This document shows positions 6,051 through 13,679 of a DNA stretch of 17,676 bases, piece after piece. Position 1 is the stretch's first letter. The number at the start of each line of letters is the position of its first letter. Origin of the DNA: Propionibacteriaceae bacterium. Its GTDB lineage: Bacteria > Actinomycetota > Actinomycetes > Propionibacteriales > Propionibacteriaceae. The notes beneath the pieces are model-generated. The model saw only the letters and a program-made list of their open reading frames with translations. It had not been told where the DNA came from and ran no database searches. The DNA is taken from NCBI GenBank assembly GCA_020438595.1, contig JAGQUI010000015.1, positions 1 to 17,676 on the forward strand, in the 5' to 3' direction. A program made the position numbers and the translations under genes.

Positions 6051-6101
6051 TCGAGGGCCATCTACCGCATCCAGGGCTCTTGTACGGACAAGGGCCCTCG
6101 A
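6051..6101. terminator. Nested inverted repeats downstream of the LacI-family gene
   Basis: AGGGCTCTTGT (6073-6083) and ACAAGGGCCCT (6088-6098) form an 11-bp stem with one G-T wobble and loop ACGG. An overlapping alternative pairs TCGAGGGCC (6051-6059) with GGCCCTCGA (6093-6101), 9 perfect bp. The position, 46 nt past the stop of the last gene of the sugar operon, suits a terminator. The two pairings exclude each other. On the minus-strand transcript the inner stem has one A-C mismatch. Confidence 0.55.
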
Positions 6102-6146
6102 CGAGGATGCTGGCCGTCGAAGCGCAGCGGTGGCCCTCGGCCGCGC

Positions 6147-7229
6147 TCAGCGCTGCTGCGGCGGCGGCGCGGTGCTCGCGCGCACCACGAGTTGGGGAAC
6201 GCGCAGCAGCGGGTTCGGCGCCTCCTCGTCGGTGAGGACGGCCAGCACGACCTCCATCGCGTCGCGGCCGAGCTGGGCGAAGTCCTGGTGCATGGTGGTC
6301 AGCGGCGGCGAGAAGTGCGCGGCCTCGGGGATGTCGTCGAAGCCGATCACGCTCACCTCGCCCGGCACCGAGCGGCCGGCCTCGGTGAGTGCGTGGATCA
6401 GGCCGAGCGCCATCTGGTCGTTGCCGCAGAACACGGCCGTGAAGTCCTCGTCCAGCAGCCGCTGCCCCGCCGCGTAGCCGCTGGCCGCCGACCAGTCCCC
6501 CAGCACCGGCTCGTGGGCGACGAGGTCGTGCTCGCCGAGCGCGTCCCGCCAGCCGCGGATCCGCTCCAGGGCGTCCATCGACTCGATCGGACCGGCCACG
6601 TGCCGGATGCCGGTGTGGCCGAGGTCGATCAGGTGCCGGACGGCCCGGCGCGCGCCCTGGTACTGGTCCAGCGACACCCGGTGCAGGCCGCTGCCCTGGG
6701 ACACCACGCCGAGGAACGGCACGCCCAGGTCCATGCTCTGCAGCAGCCCGAGGGTCGCCCGGTTGGACGTGATCAGCACGATCGCCTCCACGTTCTGCCG
6801 GACCAGCGTCTCCGCCGCCTGGCGCAGCGCCGCGGCGTCCGCCTGCAGCAGGCTCGCCATGATCACCGCGTAGCGCTCGTCGCGCGCCGCCTCGTTGAAG
6901 TGCACGGCCGTCGTGGACGGACCGAACTCGGGCAGCCCGGTGGTGATCAGGCCGATCGTCCGGGAGCGCCGGGTGACCAGCGCCCGCGCCGCCGGGGACG
7001 GGATGTAGCGCAGCTGCCTGATCGCCCGCTCCACCCGCTCCCGGGTGGCCGGACGCACGTTGGGCAGGTCGTTCAGCACCCGCGAGACCGTCTGGTGGGA
7101 CACCCCGGCGAGGCGCGCCACGTCGAAGATCGTGGCGGCCTTGGTGCGTTCCTCTTCGGTCGTCACGGTGCCTGCCGTTCCGGGCTTTCGTCCGGTGGAC
7201 GCCCTCCCGGGGGACGATGCTACCGACAC
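6147..7229 (-). CDS. LacI family transcriptional regulator of the sugar-import operon
   Basis: The protein has 360 residues from the GTG at 7229. The LacI DNA-binding domain is ATIFDVARLAGVSHQTVSRVLNDLP, about residues 32-56, followed by the hinge helix SPAARALVTRRSRTIGLI. The rest is a periplasmic-binding-protein-like sensor domain, with VFCGNDQMALGLIHAL and VSVIGFDDIPEAAHFSPPLTTMHQD typical of sugar-responsive members. The 31 residues before the helix-turn-helix are low complexity. An alternative GTG at 7166 (VTTEEERTKAATIF) would give the usual short N-terminus of the family. I keep 7229 because it starts only 7 nt after the permease stop, but either is possible. As the last gene of the import operon it probably represses the operon when the sugar is absent. 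No catabolic gene accompanies it. Confidence 0.92.
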   Translation of the reverse strand: MSVASSPGRASTGRKPGTAGTVTTEEERTKAATIFDVARLAGVSHQTVSRVLNDLPNVRPATRERVERAIRQLRYIPSPAARALVTRRSRTIGLITTGLPEFGPSTTAVHFNEAARDERYAVIMASLLQADAAALRQAAETLVRQNVEAIVLITSNRATLGLLQSMDLGVPFLGVVSQGSGLHRVSLDQYQGARRAVRHLIDLGHTGIRHVAGPIESMDALERIRGWRDALGEHDLVAHEPVLGDWSAASGYAAGQRLLDEDFTAVFCGNDQMALGLIHALTEAGRSVPGEVSVIGFDDIPEAAHFSPPLTTMHQDFAQLGRDAMEVVLAVLTDEEAPNPLLRVPQLVVRASTAPPPQQR

Positions 7230-7236
7230 GGCACGC

Positions 7237-8250
7237 TCAGGTGCGCCGCGACGTCAGCACCTTCTGCAGGATGATGAACACCAGCAGGAGTGCCCCGATG
7301 AAGATCTTCGTCCACCACGAGCTCAGCGTCCCCTCGAAAGTGATGATGGTCTGGATCAGGCCCAGCACCAGCACCCCCAGCGCCGATCCCAGCACGAAGC
7401 CGTAGCCGCCCGTGAGCAGCGTGCCGCCGATCACCACCGCGGCGATCGCGTCGAGCTCGGTGCCCACCCCGGTGAGCGCGTAGCCCGAGAGCGTGTAGAA
7501 CGAGTACAGGATCCCGGCCAGGCCCGAGCAGAAGCCGCTGACCACGTAGACCAGCACCTTCGTCCGGGACGTGGGCAGGCCCATCAGCATGCCGGACTGC
7601 TCGCCGCCGCCGATGGCATAGGTGGTGCGGCCGAACCGGGTGTACTGGAGGATCCAGACCGCGACCGCTAGCACGACGAGTGCGATCACCACGCTGGGCG
7701 TGATGCTCATCCGGTAGCCGAGGAAGATCCGGTTCGTCGCCAGCCAGGTGAAGACCGGGTCGGTGATGCTGATCGACTCCTTGGCGATGATGTAACACAG
7801 GCCCCGGGCCAGGAACATCGCCGCCAGCGTGGCTATGAAGGGTTGCACTTCGAACACGTGGATCATCAGGCCGACCAGCAGGCCCAGCGTCGAGGTGGCG
7901 ACCAGGATCAGCACCATCACCACGATCGGGTTCCAGCCCAGCTGCAGCAGCCGGGCGGCGATGATCGTGGACAGGGCGAGCACGGCACCCACCGACAGGT
8001 CGATGCCGCCGGAGAGGATCACGAAGCTCATCCCCACGGCGAGCACGATCAGGTAGGAGTAGCTGACCAGCAGGTTCAGGATCGTCGTCGCGGAGAAGAA
8101 GCCGCGGTAGCGCAGCCCGCCCGCGGTGAACATGAGCAGGAACAGCACCGCCGTGACCAGCACGGGCCCCGACTTGGGGCTGGTGAACACGTCGACGGTG
8201 CGGTTCCAGACGCGGCCGAGGCGGCTGTTCGGGACGGACATCGTGGTCAT
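7237..8250 (-). CDS. yjfF: Sugar ABC transporter permease, YjfF-like
   Basis: The protein has 337 residues and about nine or ten hydrophobic segments, in the BPD_transp_2 (ribose/galactofuranose) family. The conserved MSFVILSGGIDLSVGAVLAL segment is at about 75-95. The late segment GYALTGVGTELDAIAAVVIGGTLL and the near-terminal TFEGTLSSWWTKI are close to what I recall of E. coli YjfF, which has the same GTLSSWWTKI stretch. It should form a heterodimeric membrane channel with the YtfT-like protein. The start at 8250 overlaps the preceding stop by ATGA (8247-8250); the open frame extends further upstream but lies inside ytfT. The substrate assignment (galactofuranose or a related furanose) comes from family resemblance and not from direct evidence. 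Confidence 0.93.
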   Translation of the reverse strand: MTTMSVPNSRLGRVWNRTVDVFTSPKSGPVLVTAVLFLLMFTAGGLRYRGFFSATTILNLLVSYSYLIVLAVGMSFVILSGGIDLSVGAVLALSTIIAARLLQLGWNPIVVMVLILVATSTLGLLVGLMIHVFEVQPFIATLAAMFLARGLCYIIAKESISITDPVFTWLATNRIFLGYRMSITPSVVIALVVLAVAVWILQYTRFGRTTYAIGGGEQSGMLMGLPTSRTKVLVYVVSGFCSGLAGILYSFYTLSGYALTGVGTELDAIAAVVIGGTLLTGGYGFVLGSALGVLVLGLIQTIITFEGTLSSWWTKIFIGALLLVFIILQKVLTSRRT

Positions 8251-9311
8251 CGGGTCACCACCGCTCCGGTCGGACGAGTGGAGCCCGCGCGGGTCGCGGA
8301 GCGCGCTCGCCAGCGGGCGAAGGCCGCGGCCGTGGTCGGCGACTGCAGCAGGCAGACCGCCGTCACCACCGCGGCCTTGAACACCATCGTCGCGATCGGC
8401 GGGATGCCGACGGTGTAGACGGTGGTGACCAGGGTCTGGATGACCAGGGCGCCGACCAGGGTCCCGGTCAGCGAGTAGCGGCCGCCGTTCAGCGAGGTGC
8501 CGCCGATGACCACGGCGAGGATCGCGTCCAGCTCGATGAACAGGCCGGTGTTGTTGGCGTCCGCAGCGGTCTGGTTGGACGTCAGGATCAGCCCGGCCAC
8601 GCCCGCCAGCACCGCGGACACGGCGTAGACCAGGAACAGCAGCCCGCGGGCCCGCACGCCCGCCTGCCGGCTGGCCTCGGGGTTGATGCCGACGCTCTCG
8701 ATCAGCATGCCCAGCGCGGTCTTCCGGGTGAGCAGGGCGATCAGCGCGAGGATCACCGCGGCCACGATGGTCGCGACCGGGATGCCGAGGATGAAGCCCG
8801 AGCCGAGGAACTTGAACGGGTCGCTCTGCACGGTGAGGATCTGGCCCTCGGTGATCAGCATCGCGATGCCGCGTCCGGCGGTCATCAGGATCAGGGTGGC
8901 GATGATCGGCTGGATGCCCAGCACCGCAACCAGGAAGCCGTTCCACAGGCCCAGCACCAGCGCCAGCGCCAGCGCGACCAGCACAGCGACGGTGACGGTG
9001 CCGACGGCGTTGGGGGTGGGCGAGGCGAGGATGATCGAGCAGGCCATCGCGCCGGAGATCGCACAGAGGCTGCCCACGGACAGGTCGATGCCGCGGGTGG
9101 CGATGACCAGGGTCATGCCGACGGCGATCATCAGGGTCGGCGCGCCGTTGCGCAGGATGTCGATCAGGCTGCCGAACAGGTGGCCCTCGGAGTTGATCGT
9201 GATGGACAGGAAGCCCGGCACGGCGACCACGTTGATCGCCAGCAGCGCGACCAGCATCGCCAGCGGCCAGAACAGCCGGTGCGCCACGGCCCGGCCCAGT
9301 ACGTTCCTCAC
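8247..9311 (-). CDS. ytfT: Sugar ABC transporter permease, YtfT-like
   Basis: The protein has 354 residues and about nine or ten hydrophobic segments of the BPD_transp_2 family. Marks shared with E. coli YtfT as I recall it are the early GHLFGSLIDILRNGAPTLM, the IAVGMTLVIATRGIDLSVG block, LWNGFLVAVLGIQPIIATLI, and the late ADANNTGLFIELDAILAVVI. It pairs with the YjfF-like permease in the cell membrane and receives sugar from the YtfQ-like lipoprotein. It overlaps ytfR upstream by 4 nt (9308-9311) and yjfF downstream by 4 nt, so the three are translationally coupled. The C-terminal 35 residues are R, A and T rich and probably cytosolic. Confidence 0.93.
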   Translation of the reverse strand: MRNVLGRAVAHRLFWPLAMLVALLAINVVAVPGFLSITINSEGHLFGSLIDILRNGAPTLMIAVGMTLVIATRGIDLSVGSLCAISGAMACSIILASPTPNAVGTVTVAVLVALALALVLGLWNGFLVAVLGIQPIIATLILMTAGRGIAMLITEGQILTVQSDPFKFLGSGFILGIPVATIVAAVILALIALLTRKTALGMLIESVGINPEASRQAGVRARGLLFLVYAVSAVLAGVAGLILTSNQTAADANNTGLFIELDAILAVVIGGTSLNGGRYSLTGTLVGALVIQTLVTTVYTVGIPPIATMVFKAAVVTAVCLLQSPTTAAAFARWRARSATRAGSTRPTGAVVTR

Positions 9312-10900
9312 GATGCCACCCCCGTCTCGAGTTCGGGATCGACCGAGCCCTCGGCGATCACAGCCAGCAGGTCGTCGACGCTGAGCCCCGCATTCGGCAG
9401 GTCGGCGACCTTCCGCCGGTCCCGCAGCACCACGATCCGGTTCGCGAGCCGCAGCACCTCCTCCAGTTCGGCGGAGATGAACAGCACGCTCATCCCGTTC
9501 TCGGCGAGGCTGTAGACGAGCTTCTGGATCTCCGCCTTCGCGCCGACGTCGATGCCGCGGGTCGGTTCGTCCAGGATCAGCAGCCGGGGTGCGATCGCCA
9601 GCCAGCGGGCCAGCAGCACCTTCTGTTGGTTGCCGCCGGACAGGTTGCGCACCAGCGCGTCCGCGGTGGGCGTCTTGATGTTCAGCGCCTCGATGTAGCT
9701 GGCCGCCAGCTCGTCCTGCCGCTTGCGGGGGATCGGCCGGAACCAGCCGCGGTCGGCCTGCAGGGCCAGGATGATGTTGTCGCGGACGGAGAGCTCGTCG
9801 ACGATGCCCTCGGCCCGCCGGTTCTCCGAGGAGTAGGCGATCTGGTGCTTGATCGCCTGCCGCGGGGTGCGCAGCCGGATCGGCACGCCGTTCACCTTCA
9901 GCTGGCCGGCGTCGGTGTGGTCCACGCCCCCGATCAGCCGGGCCAGTTCCGTGCGTCCCGACCCGAGCAGGCCGGCCAGGCCGACCACCTCGCCCGCACC
10001 GATGGTGAGGTCGACCGGGGCGATGGCGCCCTTGCGGGTGATCCCCTTCGCGGACAGGAACGTCGCCGGCCGGGCCTCGGTCGCGGCGTCATTCTCCGCC
10101 GAGTGGACGCGGCTGCCCAGGTCCTCCAGCGCGGAGAGCTCCTTGCCGATCATGGCCTGCACCAGGTCGATCCGGAGCAGCTCCTCGGTGAGGTACTCCC
10201 CCACCAGCTGGCCGTTGCGGAGCACGGTGAGCCGGTCGCTGATCTCGTAGACCTGGTCGAGGAAGTGGCTGACGAACAGGATCGCGACGCCGCGCTCCTT
10301 CAGCGAGCGGATCACCCGGAACAGCTCGGCGACCTCCTCGACGTCGAGGCTGGACGTCGGCTCGTCGAGGATCAGCACCTTCGCCTGGATGTCGATGGCG
10401 CGGGCGATCGCGACGAGCTGCTGGACGGCGAGCGAGTGGGAGTTGAGCAGCGAGGCCGGGTCGATGTCGAGGTGCAGCCCCTGCAGGATCTCGGCCGAGC
10501 GGCGGCGCATGGCCCGCCAGTCGATCCCGCCGAGGCGCCGGGGCTCACGTCCCAGCATCACGTTCTCGGCGACGGTGAGGTTCCCGAGCAGGTTCACCTC
10601 CTGGTACACGGTGCTGATCCCTGCGGCCTGGGCCTGCGCGGGACCGGCGAACGTGACCTGCTTCCCGGCGAGCCGGATCACCCCGGTGTCGATGCCGTAG
10701 ACCCCGGTGAGGGCCTTGATCAGGGTGGACTTGCCGGCGCCGTTCTCGCCCATCAGCGAGTGCACCTCGCCGGGGAACATCCGGAAGTCGACCCCGTCCA
10801 GCGCCTTCACGCCGGGGAACGAGATCGAGATGCCGGTCATGTCCACCACGGGCTCGGCGGCACCGTCGGGCGGTTCGGGGATCGTCACTGGGTCAGGCAT
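9308..10900 (-). CDS. ytfR: Sugar ABC transporter ATP-binding protein with two NBDs, YtfR-like
   Basis: The protein has 530 residues and two ATPase domains. In the first, Walker A is G51ENGAGKST59, the signature region is the degenerate HSLAVQQLVAIARA typical of sugar CUT2 ATPases, and Walker B is VLILDEPTSSLD. The second has a changed Walker A (GLLGSGRTEL), a proper signature LSGGNQQKVLLAR and Walker B LLILDEPTRGID. This asymmetric layout is that of RbsA, MglA and YtfR, so one polypeptide serves both permeases. The ATG at 10900 has a weak ribosome site. A five-codon frame (ATG AGC AAC GAT GCC TGA) starts 14 nt upstream and its stop overlaps the ytfR start, which might allow coupled re-initiation or be chance. 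A strong hairpin lies between it and ytfQ. Confidence 0.95.
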   Translation of the reverse strand: MPDPVTIPEPPDGAAEPVVDMTGISISFPGVKALDGVDFRMFPGEVHSLMGENGAGKSTLIKALTGVYGIDTGVIRLAGKQVTFAGPAQAQAAGISTVYQEVNLLGNLTVAENVMLGREPRRLGGIDWRAMRRRSAEILQGLHLDIDPASLLNSHSLAVQQLVAIARAIDIQAKVLILDEPTSSLDVEEVAELFRVIRSLKERGVAILFVSHFLDQVYEISDRLTVLRNGQLVGEYLTEELLRIDLVQAMIGKELSALEDLGSRVHSAENDAATEARPATFLSAKGITRKGAIAPVDLTIGAGEVVGLAGLLGSGRTELARLIGGVDHTDAGQLKVNGVPIRLRTPRQAIKHQIAYSSENRRAEGIVDELSVRDNIILALQADRGWFRPIPRKRQDELAASYIEALNIKTPTADALVRNLSGGNQQKVLLARWLAIAPRLLILDEPTRGIDVGAKAEIQKLVYSLAENGMSVLFISAELEEVLRLANRIVVLRDRRKVADLPNAGLSVDDLLAVIAEGSVDPELETGVAS

Positions 10901-10941
10901 CGTTGCTCATCTCGGTCGGACTTGCTCCCATCATGGGCCAC

Positions 10942-10984
10942 GCCCCGGGTGGGTGCGCGGAGAGCCACGCACCCACCGTGGGGC
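10942..10984 (-). terminator. Intra-operon hairpin between ytfQ and ytfR
   Basis: GGTGGGTGCG (10948-10957) and CGCACCCACC (10968-10977) form a perfect 10-bp stem with a 10-nt loop, extended by GCCCC (10942-10946) with GGGGC (10980-10984). There is no U-tract. Such a structure after a binding-protein gene commonly reduces downstream transcription or protects the upstream mRNA, so that the binding protein is made in excess. This role is inferred from position. Confidence 0.65.
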
Positions 10985-11009
10985 GGGGAACGGTACTGCG
11001 CCCGAAGGC

Positions 11010-12008
11010 TCAGTACTTACGGTTCGGCAGGGCCTCCGTGGCCTGCTCCTGGGTGAAGGTGGTCTCCTCGGTGACGATCCGCTGCGGAACGCTCTCGCCG
11101 GCGTTCAGCTTCTCCACGATGTCGATCAGCTGCTTGCCCAGCAGGGGCGAGCACTCGACGATGAAGTTGATCTTGCCTTCGGAGAGGGCCTGCATGCCGT
11201 CGTGCACGGCGTCCACGGTGACGATCTTGATGTCCTTGCCCGGCACCTTGCCCGCGGCCCCGATGGCCTCGATGGCGCCCAGGCCCATGTCGTCGTTGTG
11301 CGCGTAGACCAGGTCGATCTGCGGCTGCGACTTCAGCATGGCCTCCATGACCTGCTTGCCGCCGGCGCGGGTGAAGTCACCGGTCTGGCTGGCGACAACC
11401 TTCAGGTTCGGGTTGGAGGCGATCGCGTCCGCGAAGCCGGTGGCCCGGTCGATCGCCGGGGCGGAACCGGTGGTGCCCTCGAGCTGGACGATGTTCACCT
11501 GCTCCTTGGCGTCGGCGTACTCGTTGGTGACCCACTCGCCGGCCTTCTTGCCCTCGGCGACGAAGTCCGAGCCCAGGAAGGTGACGTAGAGCGAGGTGTC
11601 CTTGGAGTCGACCGCACGGTCGGTCAGGATGACCGGGATGCCCGCGGCCTTGGCCTCACCGAGCACCGCGTCCCAGCCGGTCTGGACGACCGGGGAGAAT
11701 GCGATGTAGTCGACGTTCTGCTGGATGTAGGACCGGATCGCGCTGATCTGGTTCTCCTGCTTCTGCTGGGCGTCGGAGAACTTGAGCTGGATCCCGGCCT
11801 CCTTGAAGGAGTCCTGGATGTCCTTGGTGTTGGCCGTCCGCCAGCCGCTCTCGGCGCCGACCTGGGCGAAGCCGACGACGATGTCGCCGAGCGCCTTGTT
11901 GGCAGACCCGCCGGCCGCGTCCCCTCCGGCAGGAGCAGCCCCGGAACTACAGGCAGAGAGCGCCACCACCAGGGCGCCGGCTGCGAAGAGACCGATGGCC
12001 TTCTTCAT
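11010..12008 (-). CDS. ytfQ: Galactofuranose-type sugar-binding lipoprotein, YtfQ-like
   Basis: The protein has 332 residues. The lipoprotein signal peptide MKKAIGLFAAGALVVALSAC has its lipobox cysteine at residue 20, followed by a G, A and S rich linker. The mature part is a peripla_BP_4 fold, with segments very like those I recall in E. coli YtfQ: VGFAQVGAESGWR, QQKQENQISAIRSYI, SPVVQTGWDAVL, DRAVDSKDTSLY, SQTGDFTR and VYAHNDDMGLGAIEAI. YtfQ binds galactofuranose, and the conserved ESGWR and DR segments lie in its ligand region. The ATG at 12008 is chosen because AAGGAGG lies 8 nt upstream; a GTG at 12011 is less well spaced. It is the first gene of the operon and delivers sugar to YtfT/YjfF. 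The exact sugar in this organism is inferred. Confidence 0.94.
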   Translation of the reverse strand: MKKAIGLFAAGALVVALSACSSGAAPAGGDAAGGSANKALGDIVVGFAQVGAESGWRTANTKDIQDSFKEAGIQLKFSDAQQKQENQISAIRSYIQQNVDYIAFSPVVQTGWDAVLGEAKAAGIPVILTDRAVDSKDTSLYVTFLGSDFVAEGKKAGEWVTNEYADAKEQVNIVQLEGTTGSAPAIDRATGFADAIASNPNLKVVASQTGDFTRAGGKQVMEAMLKSQPQIDLVYAHNDDMGLGAIEAIGAAGKVPGKDIKIVTVDAVHDGMQALSEGKINFIVECSPLLGKQLIDIVEKLNAGESVPQRIVTEETTFTQEQATEALPNRKY

Positions 12009-12092
12009 CACACAAACCTCCTTGTTCGGTACCCGGGACGGACGGTGCTGGAAACCACCCGCACGGGACGGCCGCCCTTGGCCGTAGCAAAA

Positions 12093-12121
12093 TGTTAAGG
12101 CTCACATGTTAGCCTTCACAA
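12093..12121 (-). promoter_or_regulatory. Candidate ytfQ promoter with two tandem operator-like 14-mers
   Basis: Read on the minus strand, TTGTGA (12116-12121) and TTAACA (12093-12098) are separated by 17 nt, a plausible -35/-10 pair. The same stretch is two adjacent 14-mers, TGTGAAGGCTAACA (12107-12120) and TGTGAGCCTTAACA (12093-12106), which share TGTGA at one end and TAACA at the other. This resembles LacI-family half-sites (compare lac O1, TGTGAGCGGATAACA). The LacI-family regulator at the end of the operon is the likely binder. It is unverified. Confidence 0.5.
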
Positions 12122-12195
12122 TCGCGTCTCAACTTCCGTTATGAAGTCGTTACCAACCCTAGCCCCGGCCTAGGTAGCGTTAACACGATTCAGTA

Positions 12196-12210
12196 TGTGA
12201 AACGCTCACA
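12196..12210. promoter_or_regulatory. Palindromic operator-like site TGTGA-n5-TCACA
   Basis: TGTGAAACGCTCACA is a 15-bp palindrome with 5-bp arms. It lies about 75 bp upstream of the tandem TGTGA motifs before ytfQ. The odd centre fits a LacI-family operator, with a possible role as an auxiliary looping site. Cyclic-AMP receptor (GlxR/CRP) sites have a similar TGTGA/TCACA pair but with 6 nt between the arms. Confidence 0.5.
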
Positions 12211-12252
12211 ACGAGGCTTTCAGGCCTGAGCCGAGCGGGCGCCCCGCGTGGG

Positions 12253-13168
12253 TCAGGCCAGCAGGCCGAGCACGATGCCGTCGAGGATGTCGGCCTCGCT
12301 GACCACGAGTTCTCCGGGCAGTCGCCGCGCCGCGGTGGCGCAGACCAGCGCGCCGGCGCAGATCACGTCGGCCCGTCCCGGCACCATGGTGGGCAGCGCG
12401 GCGACCTCGGCCACAGGGATGGCGAGCAGGCGCCCGGTGAGGTCGGTCAGCTCGCCCCGGGTCAGCACCGAGCCGTGCACCCGCGCGCGGTCGTAGGCCG
12501 GCAGGCGCTGCGCGAGGGCGGACAGGCTGGTCACCGTCCCGCCAACGCCCACCCAGCTGGCCACGGCGGCGAAGTCGATCCCGCAGGCGTCCAGCAGTGC
12601 GTCCACAATGGTCGCGGGCCGCCGCGATCTCCCCTGCGGCGGGCGGGTCGGAGTGCAGGAACCGCTCCCGCAGGCGCACCGAGCCGACATCGAGCGACAC
12701 CGCGGCCGAGACGACGCCGCCCCGCCCGAGGACGCACTCGGTCGAACCCCCGCCGATGTCGGTCACCAGCACCGGCTGCCCGAGGCCGGTCAGGGCGCTC
12801 ACCGCGCCGGCGTAGGACAGCCGGGCCTCCTCCTCGCCGGGGATGACCTCGGCATCCACCCCGAGCCGGGCGCGGACCCCGGCGAAGAACTCGGCGGAGT
12901 TCGCGGCGTCGCGGGCCGCGGACGTGGCCACCACCCTGCGGTGCCGCACGCCCAGGTCGTCGAGTTCCGCGCCGAAGTCGGACATGGCGGCGAGGGTGCG
13001 GGCCAGCGCGTCCGGGTGGAACCGGCCGGTGGCGTCCACGCCCTGTCCGAGCCGGGTCAGGTGGAGCCTGCGGTCGAGCTCGACCGGGCGTCCGTCGTCG
13101 GCCCGGCAGACCAGCAGCCGCACCGAGTTCGTGCCGCAGTCGACCGCGGCGTAGAGCTCCTCAGGCAC
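12253..13168 (-). pseudogene. Ppx/GppA family exopolyphosphatase, split by a one-base frameshift
   Basis: The N-terminal part starts MPEELYAAVDCGTNSVRLLV and keeps family motifs EEARLSYAGAVSAL and VTDIGGGSTECVLG, then VSLDVGSVRLRERFL, up to AAGEIAAARDH near 12608. The frame then turns to an arginine-rich nonsense tail that runs on to 12206. The expected continuation (VDALLDACG, VGVGGTVTSLSAL, a final ILDGIVLGLLA and TGA at 12253) sits in the neighbouring frame, beginning with GTG at 12604-12606. A single extra T (12607, minus strand) between CAT and GTG explains it, and the joined protein would be about 304 residues, normal for the actinobacterial family. The enzymes hydrolyse polyphosphate or pppGpp. 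It may be a real mutation or a sequencing error. It overlaps DUF501 by 8 nt. A weak hairpin-forming region near 12220-12245 follows the stop. Confidence 0.88.
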
Positions 13169-13667
13169 GGTCGTCCAGGCACGGCCGGGACCAGAACTCG
13201 CCGAGCCGGGCCAGCGTCTCGTCGCCCAGCGGGTTCACCCCCGGTCCGGCGGCGAGCGCGTGCGCCGCGAGCACGTGGAGGCACTTCACCCGGCCGGGCA
13301 TGCCGCCCGCGCTGACCCCTTCGATCTCGGGCACGTGGCCCAGCGCGGCCCGATCGGCGAGGTAGGCGTCGTGGGCGGCGGCGTAGCCGGCGGCGAGTTC
13401 GGGGTCGGTGGCCAGGCGTTCGTTCATCTCGACCATCAGGCCGTCGGCCTCGAGCGTGGAGCAGGCGGACGTCGCGCGCGGGCAGGTCAGGTAGTAGGTG
13501 GTGGGGAACGGCGTCCCATCCGGGAGCCTCGGCTCGGTGGCCAGCACGGCCGGCCTGCCGCAGGGGCAGCGCCAGGCGACCCCGGCCACTCCCCTGGCCT
13601 CGCGGCCGAGCTGGGCGGCGACGGTCTCTGCGTCAGCGGGGGTCAGCGGTTCCAGCACGCGCGCCAT
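13161..13667 (-). CDS. DUF501 family protein
   Basis: The protein has 168 residues. It contains the features of DUF501: WRCPCGRPAVLATEPRLPDGTPFPTTYYLTCP near residues 33-64, with cysteines that may bind metal, then LEADGLMVEMNERL, and a late PGRVKCLHVLAAHALAAG. The function is unknown. The family lies beside ftsB/divIC and ppx/gppA in many actinobacteria, as it does here, which suggests a link with cell envelope or stringent-response physiology, but this is only context. The GTG/ATG alternatives could not be separated; the start at 13667 gives MARVLEPLTPADAETVAAQLGR, a normal N-terminus. The stop overlaps the ppx start by 8 nt. Confidence 0.9.
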   Translation of the reverse strand: MARVLEPLTPADAETVAAQLGREARGVAGVAWRCPCGRPAVLATEPRLPDGTPFPTTYYLTCPRATSACSTLEADGLMVEMNERLATDPELAAGYAAAHDAYLADRAALGHVPEIEGVSAGGMPGRVKCLHVLAAHALAAGPGVNPLGDETLARLGEFWSRPCLDDRA

Positions 13668-13679
13668 TGTGGCACGCCT

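Noticed and set aside
7237..8946. Longer start for the YjfF-like permease
   Set aside because: The upstream 232 residues are arginine-, aspartate- and proline-rich and lie within ytfT; the ATG at 8250 gives a standard N-terminus and an ATGA overlap.
9626..11056. 476-residue plus-strand open frame opposite ytfR
   Set aside because: Antisense shadow of the ATPase gene; no recognisable domain or start signal.
12196..12210. CRP/GlxR cyclic-AMP receptor site
   Set aside because: The TGTGA and TCACA arms are 5 nt apart instead of 6, so a LacI-family operator fits better, though GlxR cannot be fully excluded.
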